A stretch of 64,000 nucleotides of DNA from a virus, in the IMG/VR virus record IMGVR_UViG_3300006931_000001, positions 1 to 64,000 of that record; one strand, 5' to 3'. The notes under the pieces are model-generated. The model was not told the DNA's origin. It saw only the letters and a program-made list of their open reading frames with translations, and ran no database searches. How positions within the stretch are numbered: the first letter of the stretch is position 1; each line of letters starts with the position of its first letter. The translations under genes were made by a program, and so were the position numbers. Below, piece by piece: positions 1 to 5,821 of this stretch.

Positions 1-109
1 CGCAGTGGTGAGTTGTGTGTCCCTTCTCTAGTACGCACTGGTCTTTTCGTCCATTGTGCTCCCAGACTTCTTGACAGAGATTAGTTCTCTTAGCTTTATT
101 TATCTGCAT
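1..109 (-). CDS. Array small protein 8 (C-x5-H-x3-H family), 3' end outside window
   Basis: Read leftward from the ATG at 107-109, the frame is open to the window edge, so the C-terminus is missing. It begins M-Q-I-N-K-A-K-R-T and contains C-V-L-E-K-G-H-T-T-H-H, which matches the family pattern C-x5-H-x3-H. It overlaps the end of its upstream neighbour by 14 bases. This is the last visible member of a tandem family that runs leftward from 2112. A zinc-binding role is inferred from the Cys/His spacing only; no function is known to me. Confidence 0.7.
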   Translation of the reverse strand, partial: MQINKAKRTNLCQEVWEHNGRKDQCVLEKGHTTHHC

Positions 110-353
110 TTTTCCATATCATATGGAATCCGTCAGTGCAGAGTCCATCATGGTAGAGCGGCTTGACACATCGCTGATTTTCATGCACAGATGTACAGAG
201 TGGATTTAGCCATAATTCTGTTGCACCTTTTTCTGGTAAATTAACCTCATGCATTCCTCTATGATAGAGTGGCTTAGTGCAGAATGTATTAATGAGTCTA
301 GGATGAGGTTTCAGACACAGTAAAATTACACGTCGTGCTTTCCTTATTTCCAT
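96..353 (-). CDS. Array small protein 7, two C-x5-H motifs
   Basis: An 85-residue protein starting M-E-I-R-K-A-R-R-V. It carries two copies of the family motif: CTKPLYHRGMH around residue 25 and CVKPLYHDGLC around residue 62, so it looks like two fused units. A tryptophan follows the second motif near the C-terminus, as in most members of the array. The start overlaps the stop of the upstream member by 10 bases, which fits translational coupling. Short proteins with a C-x5-H-x-G-x-H pattern followed by W are common in phages and actinobacteria, but I know of no proven activity. Confidence 0.75.
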   Translation of the reverse strand: MEIRKARRVILLCLKPHPRLINTFCTKPLYHRGMHEVNLPEKGATELWLNPLCTSVHENQRCVKPLYHDGLCTDGFHMIWKNADK

Positions 354-616
354 GTGTGGATAAATCCTGTTCGATGATCAGATTTGCCTACATGCGCGCC
401 TTCGTGATTTTGAGGTTTGATGCACTCTATCACAGCCATCGTTTCTGTGCATGTCAGTGCTTGGCATAAAGGATTAGCCCAGATATAGACTTGACCAGCT
501 ACGGTAACTTGGTGTGCGTCTCTATGATATAGAGATTTGGTGCAGTACAAATGCTGCATAAGTGGATGTTGCTTTCCACACCCTTGAACTACGCGACGTG
601 CTTTCTTTATTTCCAT
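344..616 (-). CDS. Array small protein 6, two C-x5-H-x3-H motifs
   Basis: I place the start at the ATG at 614-616 because the family N-terminus (M-E-I-K-K-A-R-R-V) begins there; the frame stays open a further ten codons upstream, into the neighbour. The 90-residue product has CTKSLYHRDAH and CIKPQNHEGAH, both C-x5-H-x3-H, and ends H-T-W-K. The second unit resembles the single unit of the next upstream member (CIRPENHDGSH) at both protein and DNA level, which suggests duplication or exchange between them. Function unknown. Confidence 0.75.
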   Translation of the reverse strand: MEIKKARRVVQGCGKQHPLMQHLYCTKSLYHRDAHQVTVAGQVYIWANPLCQALTCTETMAVIECIKPQNHEGAHVGKSDHRTGFIHTWK

Positions 617-762
617 GTGACTGTCTTGGTCTGTCTGATGCGCCAACTGCGTTCCATACCCACGTGAGAGCCGTCATGATTTTCAGGACGGATGCATTTT
701 ATCACACCTCTATATGCTGCCTGGCATTGATTAATTAGGCGTCGTGCTTTTACGATTTTCAC
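607..762 (-). CDS. Array small protein 5, single C-x5-H-x3-H motif
   Basis: A 51-residue protein that is easily missed because of its length and GTG start (760-762). The start overlaps the stop of the upstream gene (GTGA). It begins with K-I-V-K-A-R-R-L after the initiator and contains CIRPENHDGSH at residues 23-33, the family motif. It ends T-V-T-W-K, keeping the C-terminal Trp-Lys seen in its neighbour. The matching N-terminus, motif and gene spacing make it a clear array member. Function unknown. Confidence 0.75.
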   Translation of the reverse strand: MKIVKARRLINQCQAAYRGVIKCIRPENHDGSHVGMERSWRIRQTKTVTWK

Positions 763-971
763 TCCTTACTCCAAAAATCATCTCGCCAGTGATGAGATCC
801 GTAATGGCCTCTATGTCGCACACATGGTCCAAATTCTTCGTGAGTAGATGAACACTTATCACGAGTGTATTCTTCTCTCAATGAATTTATAAGTTGTTCG
901 ACATGTGATCTGCTTAATGTGGTTGATATTTTTGTAGCAATAATTACACGACGTGCTTTTACGATTTTCAC
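759..971 (-). CDS. Array small protein 4
   Basis: A 70-residue protein with a GTG start at 969-971, overlapping the stop of the upstream member. It begins K-I-V-K-A-R-R-V and ends with CVRHRGHYGSH followed by W and F-W-S-K-E. The middle (residues 11-45) shares nothing obvious with its paralogues, so conservation is limited to the N-terminal tag and C-terminal Cys/His motif. An additional Cys at residue 40 may be a further metal ligand. Function unknown. Confidence 0.75.
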   Translation of the reverse strand: MKIVKARRVIIATKISTTLSRSHVEQLINSLREEYTRDKCSSTHEEFGPCVRHRGHYGSHHWRDDFWSKE

Positions 972-1153
972 TTCTTACTCCAAAATTCGTGGAGTCCATC
1001 GTGGTCAGCTGACAGCACGCAACATCCCAGCTCTGCATGAAAAACGAGACACATGGATGCTGATGGTCTGATGCTGTGTTTTATTGCAACACGCACTTGC
1101 TCTACATTTGTTGGTGTCACTGGAATTACTCGATATGCCTTTACGATTTTCAT
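968..1153 (-). CDS. Array small protein 3
   Basis: A 61-residue protein starting M-K-I-V-K-A-Y-R-V. The ATG (1151-1153) overlaps the upstream stop as TAATG. It has CVLSADHDGLH near the C-terminus and ends F-W-S-K-K, almost the same ending as its downstream neighbour. A second Cys sits just before the motif (G-C-C), and C35 could also bind metal. Function unknown; placed in the family by its two conserved ends. Confidence 0.75.
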   Translation of the reverse strand: MKIVKAYRVIPVTPTNVEQVRVAIKHSIRPSASMCLVFHAELGCCVLSADHDGLHEFWSKK

Positions 1154-1422
1154 TATTCCTCACTGGCTTGATAGCCTGGTACAAATATGTCATGTCCATC
1201 TAGCCACTGGACAATTCTGTCAGTACCATCTACATGCCAAGCGACGTGATATCCTGCGTGATTAGCGCTGCGTGTGCAATACACTCCTTGCTCCGGGTGT
1301 GTCTCTGGACAGCCGCTAGGTCCGTATATTCTATCTGATTGGTGTAATTTTTGTAAAACTGATGTCGCAAATTGTAAAACTGATGTCGCAAATGTGACTT
1401 TTCGTGCTTTCTTGATTTGCAT
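1153..1422 (-). CDS. Array small protein 2, with internal 7-residue tandem duplication
   Basis: An 89-residue protein with ribosome site GGAG about six bases before the ATG at 1420-1422. It begins M-Q-I-K-K-A-R-K-V and has CTRSANHAGYH around residues 49-59, then an unusually long tail ending in E-E. The heptapeptide FATSVLQ occurs twice in a row (residues 11-24), encoded by an exact 21-base tandem duplication at 1351-1392. The insertion lies in the variable zone between N-terminal tag and Cys/His motif. Function unknown. Confidence 0.75.
   Translation of the reverse strand: MQIKKARKVTFATSVLQFATSVLQKLHQSDRIYGPSGCPETHPEQGVYCTRSANHAGYHVAWHVDGTDRIVQWLDGHDIFVPGYQASEE
1351..1392. repeat. 21-bp perfect tandem direct repeat inside array protein 2
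   Basis: The 21 bases at 1351-1371 are repeated exactly at 1372-1392. The unit length is a multiple of three, so the reading frame of the overlapping leftward gene is kept and seven residues are duplicated. This looks like a recent slippage or recombination product. Confidence 0.95.
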
Positions 1423-1506
1423 GGAAGCTCCACCTGGAACGTGGTCTCAGACACACGCCAGGAAATCATAGGCTCGCTTCTGCGCGCGTTTTGAGGCTCG
1501 ACCGTG

Positions 1507-2112
1507 TCAGAGTGCCGCGTACGCCTGTGCAATCACCTCAGCGCGCGAGAGCTCGCACGTACATTTTGTGCACCGCAGTTTCATGCGAGTAGTCGCAGGA
1601 TGCACTTGTACAGCGTGACCACAAGAAATGCAGAGAAATCCTAATTCCAGAGTTTTCTCATTTGCTGGATTTCTGCGTATCGCATTTAATACTTTTGCAT
1701 TGTAGTTATTATATTGCTGAACAGCATTAATTTTGTACTTTATATGCTCTGGACCGGAATCTAGAACAAGGTGCAGTAATTGGCTCTGAAGCAACGTGCA
1801 AAATCCATGTTCCTCAGGCAGTGTAGAGGAACAGCCTACGCACGCTACGTCATACGGATGCATTAGAGCATATTCATCATTGGTGTGTGCACCTAATATA
1901 TGGCCACAGTGCTCACACTCCAAATTCTTTATGACCTTGGAATCTGTGTGTAGGAGCTCATGCTCGCTAGATAGATAATCGTGTATATTGGCTCTGCGTT
2001 CATATATTGATCTCAGCATAAGAGCATTGCTCTTGCGTAGTTCTATTAGTGCAGAGCCATGCACACGGGACACTAGCTTACGTGGTACGCGTCTCGCCTT
2101 GCGTATTTCCAT
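1507..2112 (-). CDS. Array protein 1, long member with two zinc ribbons
   Basis: About 201 residues from the ATG at 2110-2112, where the family N-terminus M-E-I-R-K-A-R-R-V begins; the frame is open 16 codons further upstream. Instead of the C-x5-H-x3-H motif it has two CxxC...CxxC zinc-ribbon-like units: C-E-H-C with C-V-G-C in the middle and C-I-S-C with C-T-K-C near the C-terminus. It is the first gene of the leftward array and follows a repeat-rich non-coding stretch, so it is probably the promoter-proximal member. Zinc binding is inferred from cysteine spacing; the target is unknown. Confidence 0.7.
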   Translation of the reverse strand: MEIRKARRVPRKLVSRVHGSALIELRKSNALMLRSIYERRANIHDYLSSEHELLHTDSKVIKNLECEHCGHILGAHTNDEYALMHPYDVACVGCSSTLPEEHGFCTLLQSQLLHLVLDSGPEHIKYKINAVQQYNNYNAKVLNAIRRNPANEKTLELGFLCISCGHAVQVHPATTRMKLRCTKCTCELSRAEVIAQAYAAL

Positions 2113-2351
2113 ATGAGTTCTCTGTGCATCGTTGACAACTATCATGTGGGCATATGCCACGCATGAGCATCGGGTGCTTTATCGCATATGTGAGTCATCA
2201 CTCTATACTGCGCGGGACCATTCCGGGTGGTGCTACTTCCTCCATTACCTGAGGGTAGATTTTTTATTACTCATTAACTGAGGGTTATTTTTTTTATTTT
2301 TATCCATTACCTAGGGTTGATTTTTATTTTGTATACCCAGACTTCTTTTTT
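2113..2351. repeat. Non-coding stretch with three A/T-rich imperfect direct repeats
   Basis: No convincing gene lies here. Three related segments begin at 2242, 2272 and 2304, each reading approximately CCATTACCTGAGGGT followed by a run of T and A (for example T-rich at 2260-2267, 2288-2300 and 2321-2330). Spacing is about 30 bases. The stretch separates the small-protein array from the next leftward gene block, so it may be an operator, promoter set or origin-like iteron group. No perfect terminator hairpin for leftward transcripts was seen. Confidence 0.6.
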
Positions 2352-2717
2352 TTATTTTTTGTCGCTGAGGACCTGCACATCATTAGGAAGATATTTGGCG
2401 ACTACCCAATTGGTGACAATCGACTTGGCTTGCTCCAAATTGAAGCTATCCACGTCACATGTCAGTGGCTGCGCACCTTCCAGAGCGCGCAACACAACGA
2501 TGCCGAATGAATTGATGTAGAGAAGGCCGCTAGCCAATTCAAAGAATCCAAAGCCCAGCATATCCATGTGTGCCTTGAGCTGGACAATGAACTCCGCTCG
2601 AATCTCCGTGCGCTGCGCGATGGACATCAGGCGCATGCAGGAAATCCGTGCGCGTGTGACCTTGCTTTCAATCACGAGAGCGGCAAGTACATAAGCAGTG
2701 TCTTCAGGTGAACGCAT
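2352..2717 (-). CDS. Hypothetical protein, 121 aa
   Basis: The start is ATG at 2715-2717, preceded by AAAGGA. The protein is mainly hydrophilic with alternating helical and hydrophobic stretches, including L-G-F-G-F-F-E-L-A-S-G-L-L-Y-I-N in the middle, and lacks a signal peptide or cysteine cluster. It is the last gene of the 7936-to-2352 leftward block, 11 bases after a 56-residue gene. I do not recognise it. Confidence 0.65.
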   Translation of the reverse strand: MRSPEDTAYVLAALVIESKVTRARISCMRLMSIAQRTEIRAEFIVQLKAHMDMLGFGFFELASGLLYINSFGIVVLRALEGAQPLTCDVDSFNLEQAKSIVTNWVVAKYLPNDVQVLSDKK

Positions 2718-2728
2718 GGGAATATCCT

Positions 2729-2899
2729 TTAGCGGAATTGTGAAAAGAGTTGTTTCAGAGTGGCGACAGCTCTTGCTTCGAAATCATCAGCGGATTCGTC
2801 TTCTTGTTGAAATAACTCCGATACTCGTGATTTGTGGACGGCTGATGTGCCAGCGCGGAATCCAGATACTTCCAATTTGACATGCAGCGGCTTGGTCAT
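2729..2899 (-). CDS. Small hypothetical protein, 56 aa
   Basis: The ATG (2897-2899) lies directly after the stop of the preceding leftward gene (2900-2902), and the stop falls 11 bases before the next start, so it fills the gap exactly. The product begins M-T-K-P-L-H-V-K-L and has an acidic middle (Q-Q-E-D-E-S-A-D-D) followed by a basic C-terminus. It may fold as two short helices. No family recognised; the tight packing is the main evidence that it is a gene. Confidence 0.6.
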   Translation of the reverse strand: MTKPLHVKLEVSGFRAGTSAVHKSRVSELFQQEDESADDFEARAVATLKQLFSQFR

Positions 2900-3121
2900 T
2901 TAATAGCTTCCTCTCTGTCCTACATATCCTCTTTTGAGTGCTTGCACGTACTCAATAGCGGCTAGCGCTTGTAGATCACTCATCTGGAATTCTCTACGCA
3001 AGAGCATGTAAGCTTCATTCTCTTTATAATCCTCCAAAGCCATCTTTGCGAGGTCAATCATGTCTGTAGATAGATTTATCAGATGCTTGTTGTCAACTAG
3101 CCATTGTTTTGTTGATGTCAC
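2900..3121 (-). CDS. Hypothetical protein, 73 aa
   Basis: GTG start at 3119-3121 with GGAG about nine bases upstream. The product is predicted helical (D-M-I-D-L-A-K-M-A-L-E-D-Y-K, then L-Q-A-L-A-A-I-E-Y-V-Q) with no cysteine cluster or membrane segment. Its ribosome site and first codons sit in one copy of a 33-bp repeat whose other copy covers the start of the next upstream gene. Function unknown. Confidence 0.65.
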   Translation of the reverse strand: MTSTKQWLVDNKHLINLSTDMIDLAKMALEDYKENEAYMLLRREFQMSDLQALAAIEYVQALKRGYVGQRGSY

Positions 3122-3148
3122 TGCATATCTCCGGAAATTTGTAACGAG
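3116..3148. repeat. 33-bp direct repeat, copy A
   Basis: Matches 3292-3324 at 30 of 33 positions. It holds the ribosome site (CCGGAGATA on the leftward strand) and the GTG start of the 73-residue gene. The two copies bracket one 46-residue gene, so the repeat looks like a duplicated gene junction. Confidence 0.9.
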
Positions 3149-3156
3149 AATACTCG

Positions 3157-3297
3157 TTATCGGTTAGTAACTATGATGCCTAAGATATCTCCAGCATCGT
3201 GTGCTTGTATCCAAAGGTCCGTGGGCAATTCCCAATAAGCATTATAGAGAATGGTTGCAATGAAAATTGTGAAAACATTTAATTTTTCATTTGTCAC
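3157..3297 (-). CDS. Small putative membrane protein, 46 aa
   Basis: GTG start (3295-3297) overlapping the end of the ParB-like gene, with GGAG about seven bases upstream. The N-terminal half has a hydrophobic stretch of roughly 12-15 residues (V-F-T-I-F-I-A-T-I-L-Y), enough for one short membrane helix, followed by a soluble tail with several acidic residues. The gene is flanked by 33-bp direct repeats, suggesting insertion as a cassette. Function unknown; reality of the gene rests on spacing, ribosome site and the repeat-defined unit. Confidence 0.55.
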   Translation of the reverse strand: MTNEKLNVFTIFIATILYNAYWELPTDLWIQAHDAGDILGIIVTNR

Positions 3298-3616
3298 TGA
3301 TTATCTCCGGAAATTCGTAACGAGTCCACCACTGATGCTCGTCATAGAATTTTAATACTGCACGTGCTGTCGCGTATTTGGAGAACGTTTGATGTATCTT
3401 TGGAGTCACTCTGTCGTGCAGATACACACGAATGATTACAGGTATCAGATTTAATTCTGATGCAGCAGTGATGCGGTGTGAGCCTTCAAGTGCGTACCAA
3501 GCACTTTCTTGCTTTCTCCAATATGCGTGGATTTGAGGAGTGCCACGCTCACGCATCTCCTTGATTATCGCTTTGAGGTATGAAGGATTTGGTTTGTGCG
3601 GAGCGAAGATAATCAT
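3287..3616 (-). CDS. Small ParB/sulfiredoxin-fold-like protein
   Basis: About 109 residues from the ATG at 3614-3616, which overlaps the stop of the acetyltransferase gene (ATGA); an alternative GTG lies at 3658. The segment Y-A-L-E-G-S-H-R-I-T-A-A followed by I-P-V-I-I-R-V matches the G-x-H-R nucleotide-binding region of ParB N-terminal domains, and the preceding segment (P-Q-I-H-A-Y-W) fits the strand before it. There is no visible DNA-binding C-terminal domain, so it is a minimal single-domain version. Such domains bind or hydrolyse nucleoside triphosphates in ParB relatives; the role here is unknown. Confidence 0.6.
   Translation of the reverse strand: MIIFAPHKPNPSYLKAIIKEMRERGTPQIHAYWRKQESAWYALEGSHRITAASELNLIPVIIRVYLHDRVTPKIHQTFSKYATARAVLKFYDEHQWWTRYEFPEIISDK
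3292..3324. repeat. 33-bp direct repeat, copy B
   Basis: Second copy of the repeat at 3116-3148. It overlaps the last codons of the ParB-like gene and holds the ribosome site and GTG start of the 46-residue gene. Confidence 0.9.
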
Positions 3617-4053
3617 ACTCGCTCGTGAGTATTCTTCCAAGGATCGTGTGACGGCCACTCTGTAGGCAGTCTGTATTTTTTCAGAAGCTCTTCACACTGC
3701 TTACTGAAAACTCCATCTCGCTCATATTCGATTGGAACGGAGCCGATGGTCTTTCGCTCTTCCACTGGTGTGAGCATGAGCAGTAAATCCATGGCTCGTG
3801 TTGCCAGCTGTTTTCTACGGTGGTCCGGATGGATGAACACGCCTACGCCGTAGCGCACGTAGCCGCGACACATACAGGCCCATCCCACGATTGTTTTGTG
3901 GTGGTAGACCGCCACGACTCGAAGCCTCTGAGGCTCGCGTAGCCAATGCCAGAACTCCGAGAATCCAACTGGATTGGTCAGAGGTCGCAATTGTTTCGCG
4001 CGATATCTGGTGACTTTGGTGAAATGTCGGAAGCTATACTCATCAGTACGCAT
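3613..4053 (-). CDS. GNAT family N-acetyltransferase
   Basis: A 146-residue protein matching GNAT length. The acetyl-CoA pyrophosphate-binding motif A is visible as V-G-V-F-I-H-P-D-H-R-R-K-Q-L-A-T around residues 70-85, close to the family V-x-V-x-P-x-x-R-x-x-G-x-G/A. The preceding strand (V-V-A-V-Y-H-H-K-T-I-V-G-W) is also typical. GNAT enzymes move acetyl from acetyl-CoA to an amine; in phages some modify host proteins or modified DNA bases. The target here cannot be told. It overlaps the ParB-like gene by 4 bases. Confidence 0.7.
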   Translation of the reverse strand: MRTDEYSFRHFTKVTRYRAKQLRPLTNPVGFSEFWHWLREPQRLRVVAVYHHKTIVGWACMCRGYVRYGVGVFIHPDHRRKQLATRAMDLLLMLTPVEERKTIGSVPIEYERDGVFSKQCEELLKKYRLPTEWPSHDPWKNTHERV

Positions 4054-4056
4054 GCT

Positions 4057-4215
4057 TTATTCCTTGACTATCAAAACAGTGCGTTGATAAATTTCGCCAT
4101 ACTTGAAACGGATGGCGATTTCGTTGCCCTGAATTACGATGTCATGGATCAAGCCATCACGTCTTAGGATTGCGGCAAGGAGTGCTAACTCCTTGCTTAT
4201 TACTGGAGTGGTCAT
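4057..4215 (-). CDS. Small hypothetical protein, 52 aa
   Basis: The ATG (4213-4215) overlaps the upstream stop as ATGA and the stop lies three bases before the acetyltransferase start. The product begins M-T-T-P-V-I-S-K-E-L, with a predicted helix (L-A-L-L-A-A-I-L-R-R) and then beta-like segments (H-D-I-V-I-Q-G, E-I-A-I-R-F-K-Y-G). Soluble, no cysteines. Unrecognised. Confidence 0.6.
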   Translation of the reverse strand: MTTPVISKELALLAAILRRDGLIHDIVIQGNEIAIRFKYGEIYQRTVLIVKE

Positions 4216-4460
4216 CCTATCCTTAAATCATCAACCATTTGTTGTAGTATCGCTGAAAGCCTAATTCGAGCTTCTTTGTGGATGCCATAATTGAGCGATA
4301 TCAGCTGTATCGCTTCTGCCAATGCATCGGCACGTGCATATCGAATAGCACGCGCTGTGGTTTCTTGCGCGATGAGACTCATGGCTTGGCTCTCACTAAG
4401 TCCTGTGACATTCAGATTGAGAGCGGCGGCTATTATCTTTATGCTTGATTTGTTCGTCAT
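4212..4460 (-). CDS. Hypothetical protein, 82 aa
   Basis: I use the ATG at 4458-4460 (M-T-N-K-S-S-I-K), which overlaps the preceding stop as ATGA, rather than a start further upstream. The product is alanine-rich and predicted mostly helical, ending in Q-M-V-D-D-L-R-I-G. The short hydrophobic N-terminus (I-K-I-I-A-A-A-L) is not long enough for a confident membrane helix. No family recognised. Confidence 0.6.
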   Translation of the reverse strand: MTNKSSIKIIAAALNLNVTGLSESQAMSLIAQETTARAIRYARADALAEAIQLISLNYGIHKEARIRLSAILQQMVDDLRIG

Positions 4461-4654
4461 GGTAGATGTTTTGGTGGCTGATAACTGATGAGTTCTTTTA
4501 GTGCCTCTTGTGCTGTTTGTGCTCCACATGAACAATCATCGCCACCATGATATCGTCTACATGCATATTCGTGATGAAATTCGATCGCTCCTTTGAGGTA
4601 TGATTTTTGTAATAAGAGAATTAATTCGGAACGTTTACGTTTCTTGGTTACCAT
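4457..4654 (-). CDS. Hypothetical protein, 65 aa, Cys/His-containing
   Basis: Basic N-terminus (M-V-T-K-K-R-K-R) followed by a helix and a compact Cys/His stretch (H-H-E-Y-A-C...D-D-C-S-C-G) at residues 27-44. The cysteine spacing could hold a metal ion. It overlaps the next gene by four bases. Function unknown. Confidence 0.6.
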   Translation of the reverse strand: MVTKKRKRSELILLLQKSYLKGAIEFHHEYACRRYHGGDDCSCGAQTAQEALKELISYQPPKHLP

Positions 4655-4660
4655 AACAAA

Positions 4661-4888
4661 CTACTCCAAGGTGTCATGCCACCAATGTGTTGTGTTCCAG
4701 TGAACGTGACCACACACGCTGGTATGCGTATCGCGGTGGTCTTTCTTCAGACCACACACGTACGTGCCATGAATGAAATCCTTTGGAGTTCTCGTGGTGA
4801 TGGTATGCCCACAAATTCTTGTGGACGCTCCGCTGAGTATGTCGTGTGCTTGTTTATAGATTCTGTACAGCTTCCTGAATTTCCTCAT
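4661..4888 (-). CDS. Hypothetical Cys/His protein with C-x5-H-x3-H motif
   Basis: A 75-residue basic protein with CGLKKDHRDTH around residues 45-55, the same spacing as the array proteins at 1-2112, followed by C-G-H and tryptophans. It lacks the K-A-R-R-V N-terminal tag and instead starts M-R-K-F-R-K-L-Y-R-I-Y-K. It may be a distant relative or an independent example of the motif. It overlaps the upstream gene by four bases. Metal binding is inferred. Confidence 0.6.
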   Translation of the reverse strand: MRKFRKLYRIYKQAHDILSGASTRICGHTITTRTPKDFIHGTYVCGLKKDHRDTHTSVCGHVHWNTTHWWHDTLE

Positions 4889-5112
4889 CTGTAGGGTTCA
4901 GACTGATCAGCGATCACAGTCAGCTGATTGTGTACTTTGTGGTGTAAAGTACCATCAGCTGCAAGAACAAGGACCTGCCAGCCTTCACCTCCGAATTCTC
5001 TTCTGTCGTATTGGCAAGCCATAACCTCGCATGGTTCTTCTGTCGTAACGCTGTTGCGTTGAATACGCACCATTACCATGCGTCCAATCAACCCAGAATT
5101 TGGTCTGGTCAT
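4885..5112 (-). CDS. Hypothetical protein, 75 aa
   Basis: A mostly beta-type sequence: G-R-M-V-M-V-R-I-Q-R, C-E-V-M-A-C-Q-Y, W-Q-V-L-V-L-A-A-D-G-T and Q-L-T-V-I-A are probable strands, suggesting a small barrel such as an SH3- or OB-like fold. The ATG (5110-5112) overlaps the upstream stop (ATGA). No family can be named. Confidence 0.6.
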   Translation of the reverse strand: MTRPNSGLIGRMVMVRIQRNSVTTEEPCEVMACQYDRREFGGEGWQVLVLAADGTLHHKVHNQLTVIADQSEPYR

Positions 5113-5315
5113 TTCTTTCCTGTCGTCATGTGCTCATGACGTTGATATCGTGTGGTACGCATGCGCAGGTCTGTGACGTATTTGTGTTTCGTGTACCACT
5201 CGATTTCCTTGAGTGCACGAGCTCGGTCATCGAAGCACGCGTTGAATCGCCAATCGATCAACGGTTCGTTTTCACGATCATTCCATTCGCCGATCCAAAC
5301 CTCATACCTAATCAC
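5109..5315 (-). CDS. Hypothetical protein, 68 aa
   Basis: I favour the GTG at 5313-5315, which overlaps the upstream stop and has GGAG eight bases before it, over an ATG 42 bases earlier. The product begins I-R-Y-E-V-W-I-G-E-W after the initiator, with a pattern of short strands and one helix (R-A-R-A-L-K-E-I-E-W-Y), then a basic tail rich in R, H and K. Unrecognised. Confidence 0.55.
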   Translation of the reverse strand: MIRYEVWIGEWNDRENEPLIDWRFNACFDDRARALKEIEWYTKHKYVTDLRMRTTRYQRHEHMTTGKK

Positions 5316-5551
5316 TGTTCGATCTCCTTTGCATGCCGCTTGGCTTGCTGTGTACACGTTGTGAGCGCAGTACGTTCACCAGCTGGTGTCATGGTGCGTA
5401 TCCACTTGCCAACACACCGTGAGCTGCACGAACACTCCCATCTGATTCGTTTGGTGCTCGTGCCTAGAATTGTTTCGATGTTGATGATCGTCAGATACTG
5501 ACTATGCACATCAACAAATTGCACTACCTGAATATTCGTCCATCGCTCCAT
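5312..5551 (-). CDS. Hypothetical protein, 79 aa, Cys-containing
   Basis: Start chosen at ATG 5549-5551 (M-E-R-W-T-N-I-Q), shortly after the lipoprotein gene ends; a GTG at 5590 is possible but would overlap that gene by 32 bases. The middle has W-E-C-S-C-S-S-R-C-V-G-K-W and a further C in L-T-T-C, so a small metal site is possible. The start region lacks a strong ribosome site. Function unknown. Confidence 0.5.
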   Translation of the reverse strand: MERWTNIQVVQFVDVHSQYLTIINIETILGTSTKRIRWECSCSSRCVGKWIRTMTPAGERTALTTCTQQAKRHAKEIEQ

Positions 5552-5558
5552 TTTGTTG

Positions 5559-5819
5559 CTACTGTACGGCTTTGAGCAAATCGGTGACACAATACGCCCA
5601 CGTTTTCATGAGCGTGCGTTCATGAATCAGCCTTTGGAAGTCTTCATCAGTCAGCGTGGCGAGTCGACCGATGGAGGAGGAGCTGTAGGTAACAGCATAG
5701 CCACCGTCGCTCGGTAGCTTGCCGCAAATCTGCTCCACGAGATCGCTCGTGCTGGTGTTTGAATCCGTGGTGCAAGAGCAGAACACGACGAGCGTGATGA
5801 TCAGAATCAATTTCGACAT
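5559..5819 (-). CDS. Putative lipoprotein, 86 aa
   Basis: Starts M-S-K-L-I-L-I-I-T-L-V-V-F-C-S-C: a short basic start, a hydrophobic core and a lipobox-like end with Cys16 as the likely lipidated residue. The remaining 70 residues are soluble, with C at 32 and 76. The ribosome site AAGGAA precedes the ATG. It would be anchored on the outer side of the cytoplasmic membrane or in the outer membrane. It lies far from the lysis genes, so roles such as superinfection exclusion are as likely as lysis; that is inference. Confidence 0.6.
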   Translation of the reverse strand: MSKLILIITLVVFCSCTTDSNTSTSDLVEQICGKLPSDGGYAVTYSSSSIGRLATLTDEDFQRLIHERTLMKTWAYCVTDLLKAVQ

Positions 5820-5821
5820 GA

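Noticed and set aside
865-1532. Open frames on the + strand (865-1071, 1053-1265, 1274-1471) and a second leftward frame at 1230-1532
   Set aside because: They overlap the array genes, lack ribosome sites, and show no conserved features; the array frames share family motifs and start/stop coupling.
5100-5501. 133-codon rightward open frame opposite the leftward genes at 5109-5551
   Set aside because: It opposes three packed leftward genes with consistent ribosome sites and has an uninformative sequence; most likely a shadow frame.
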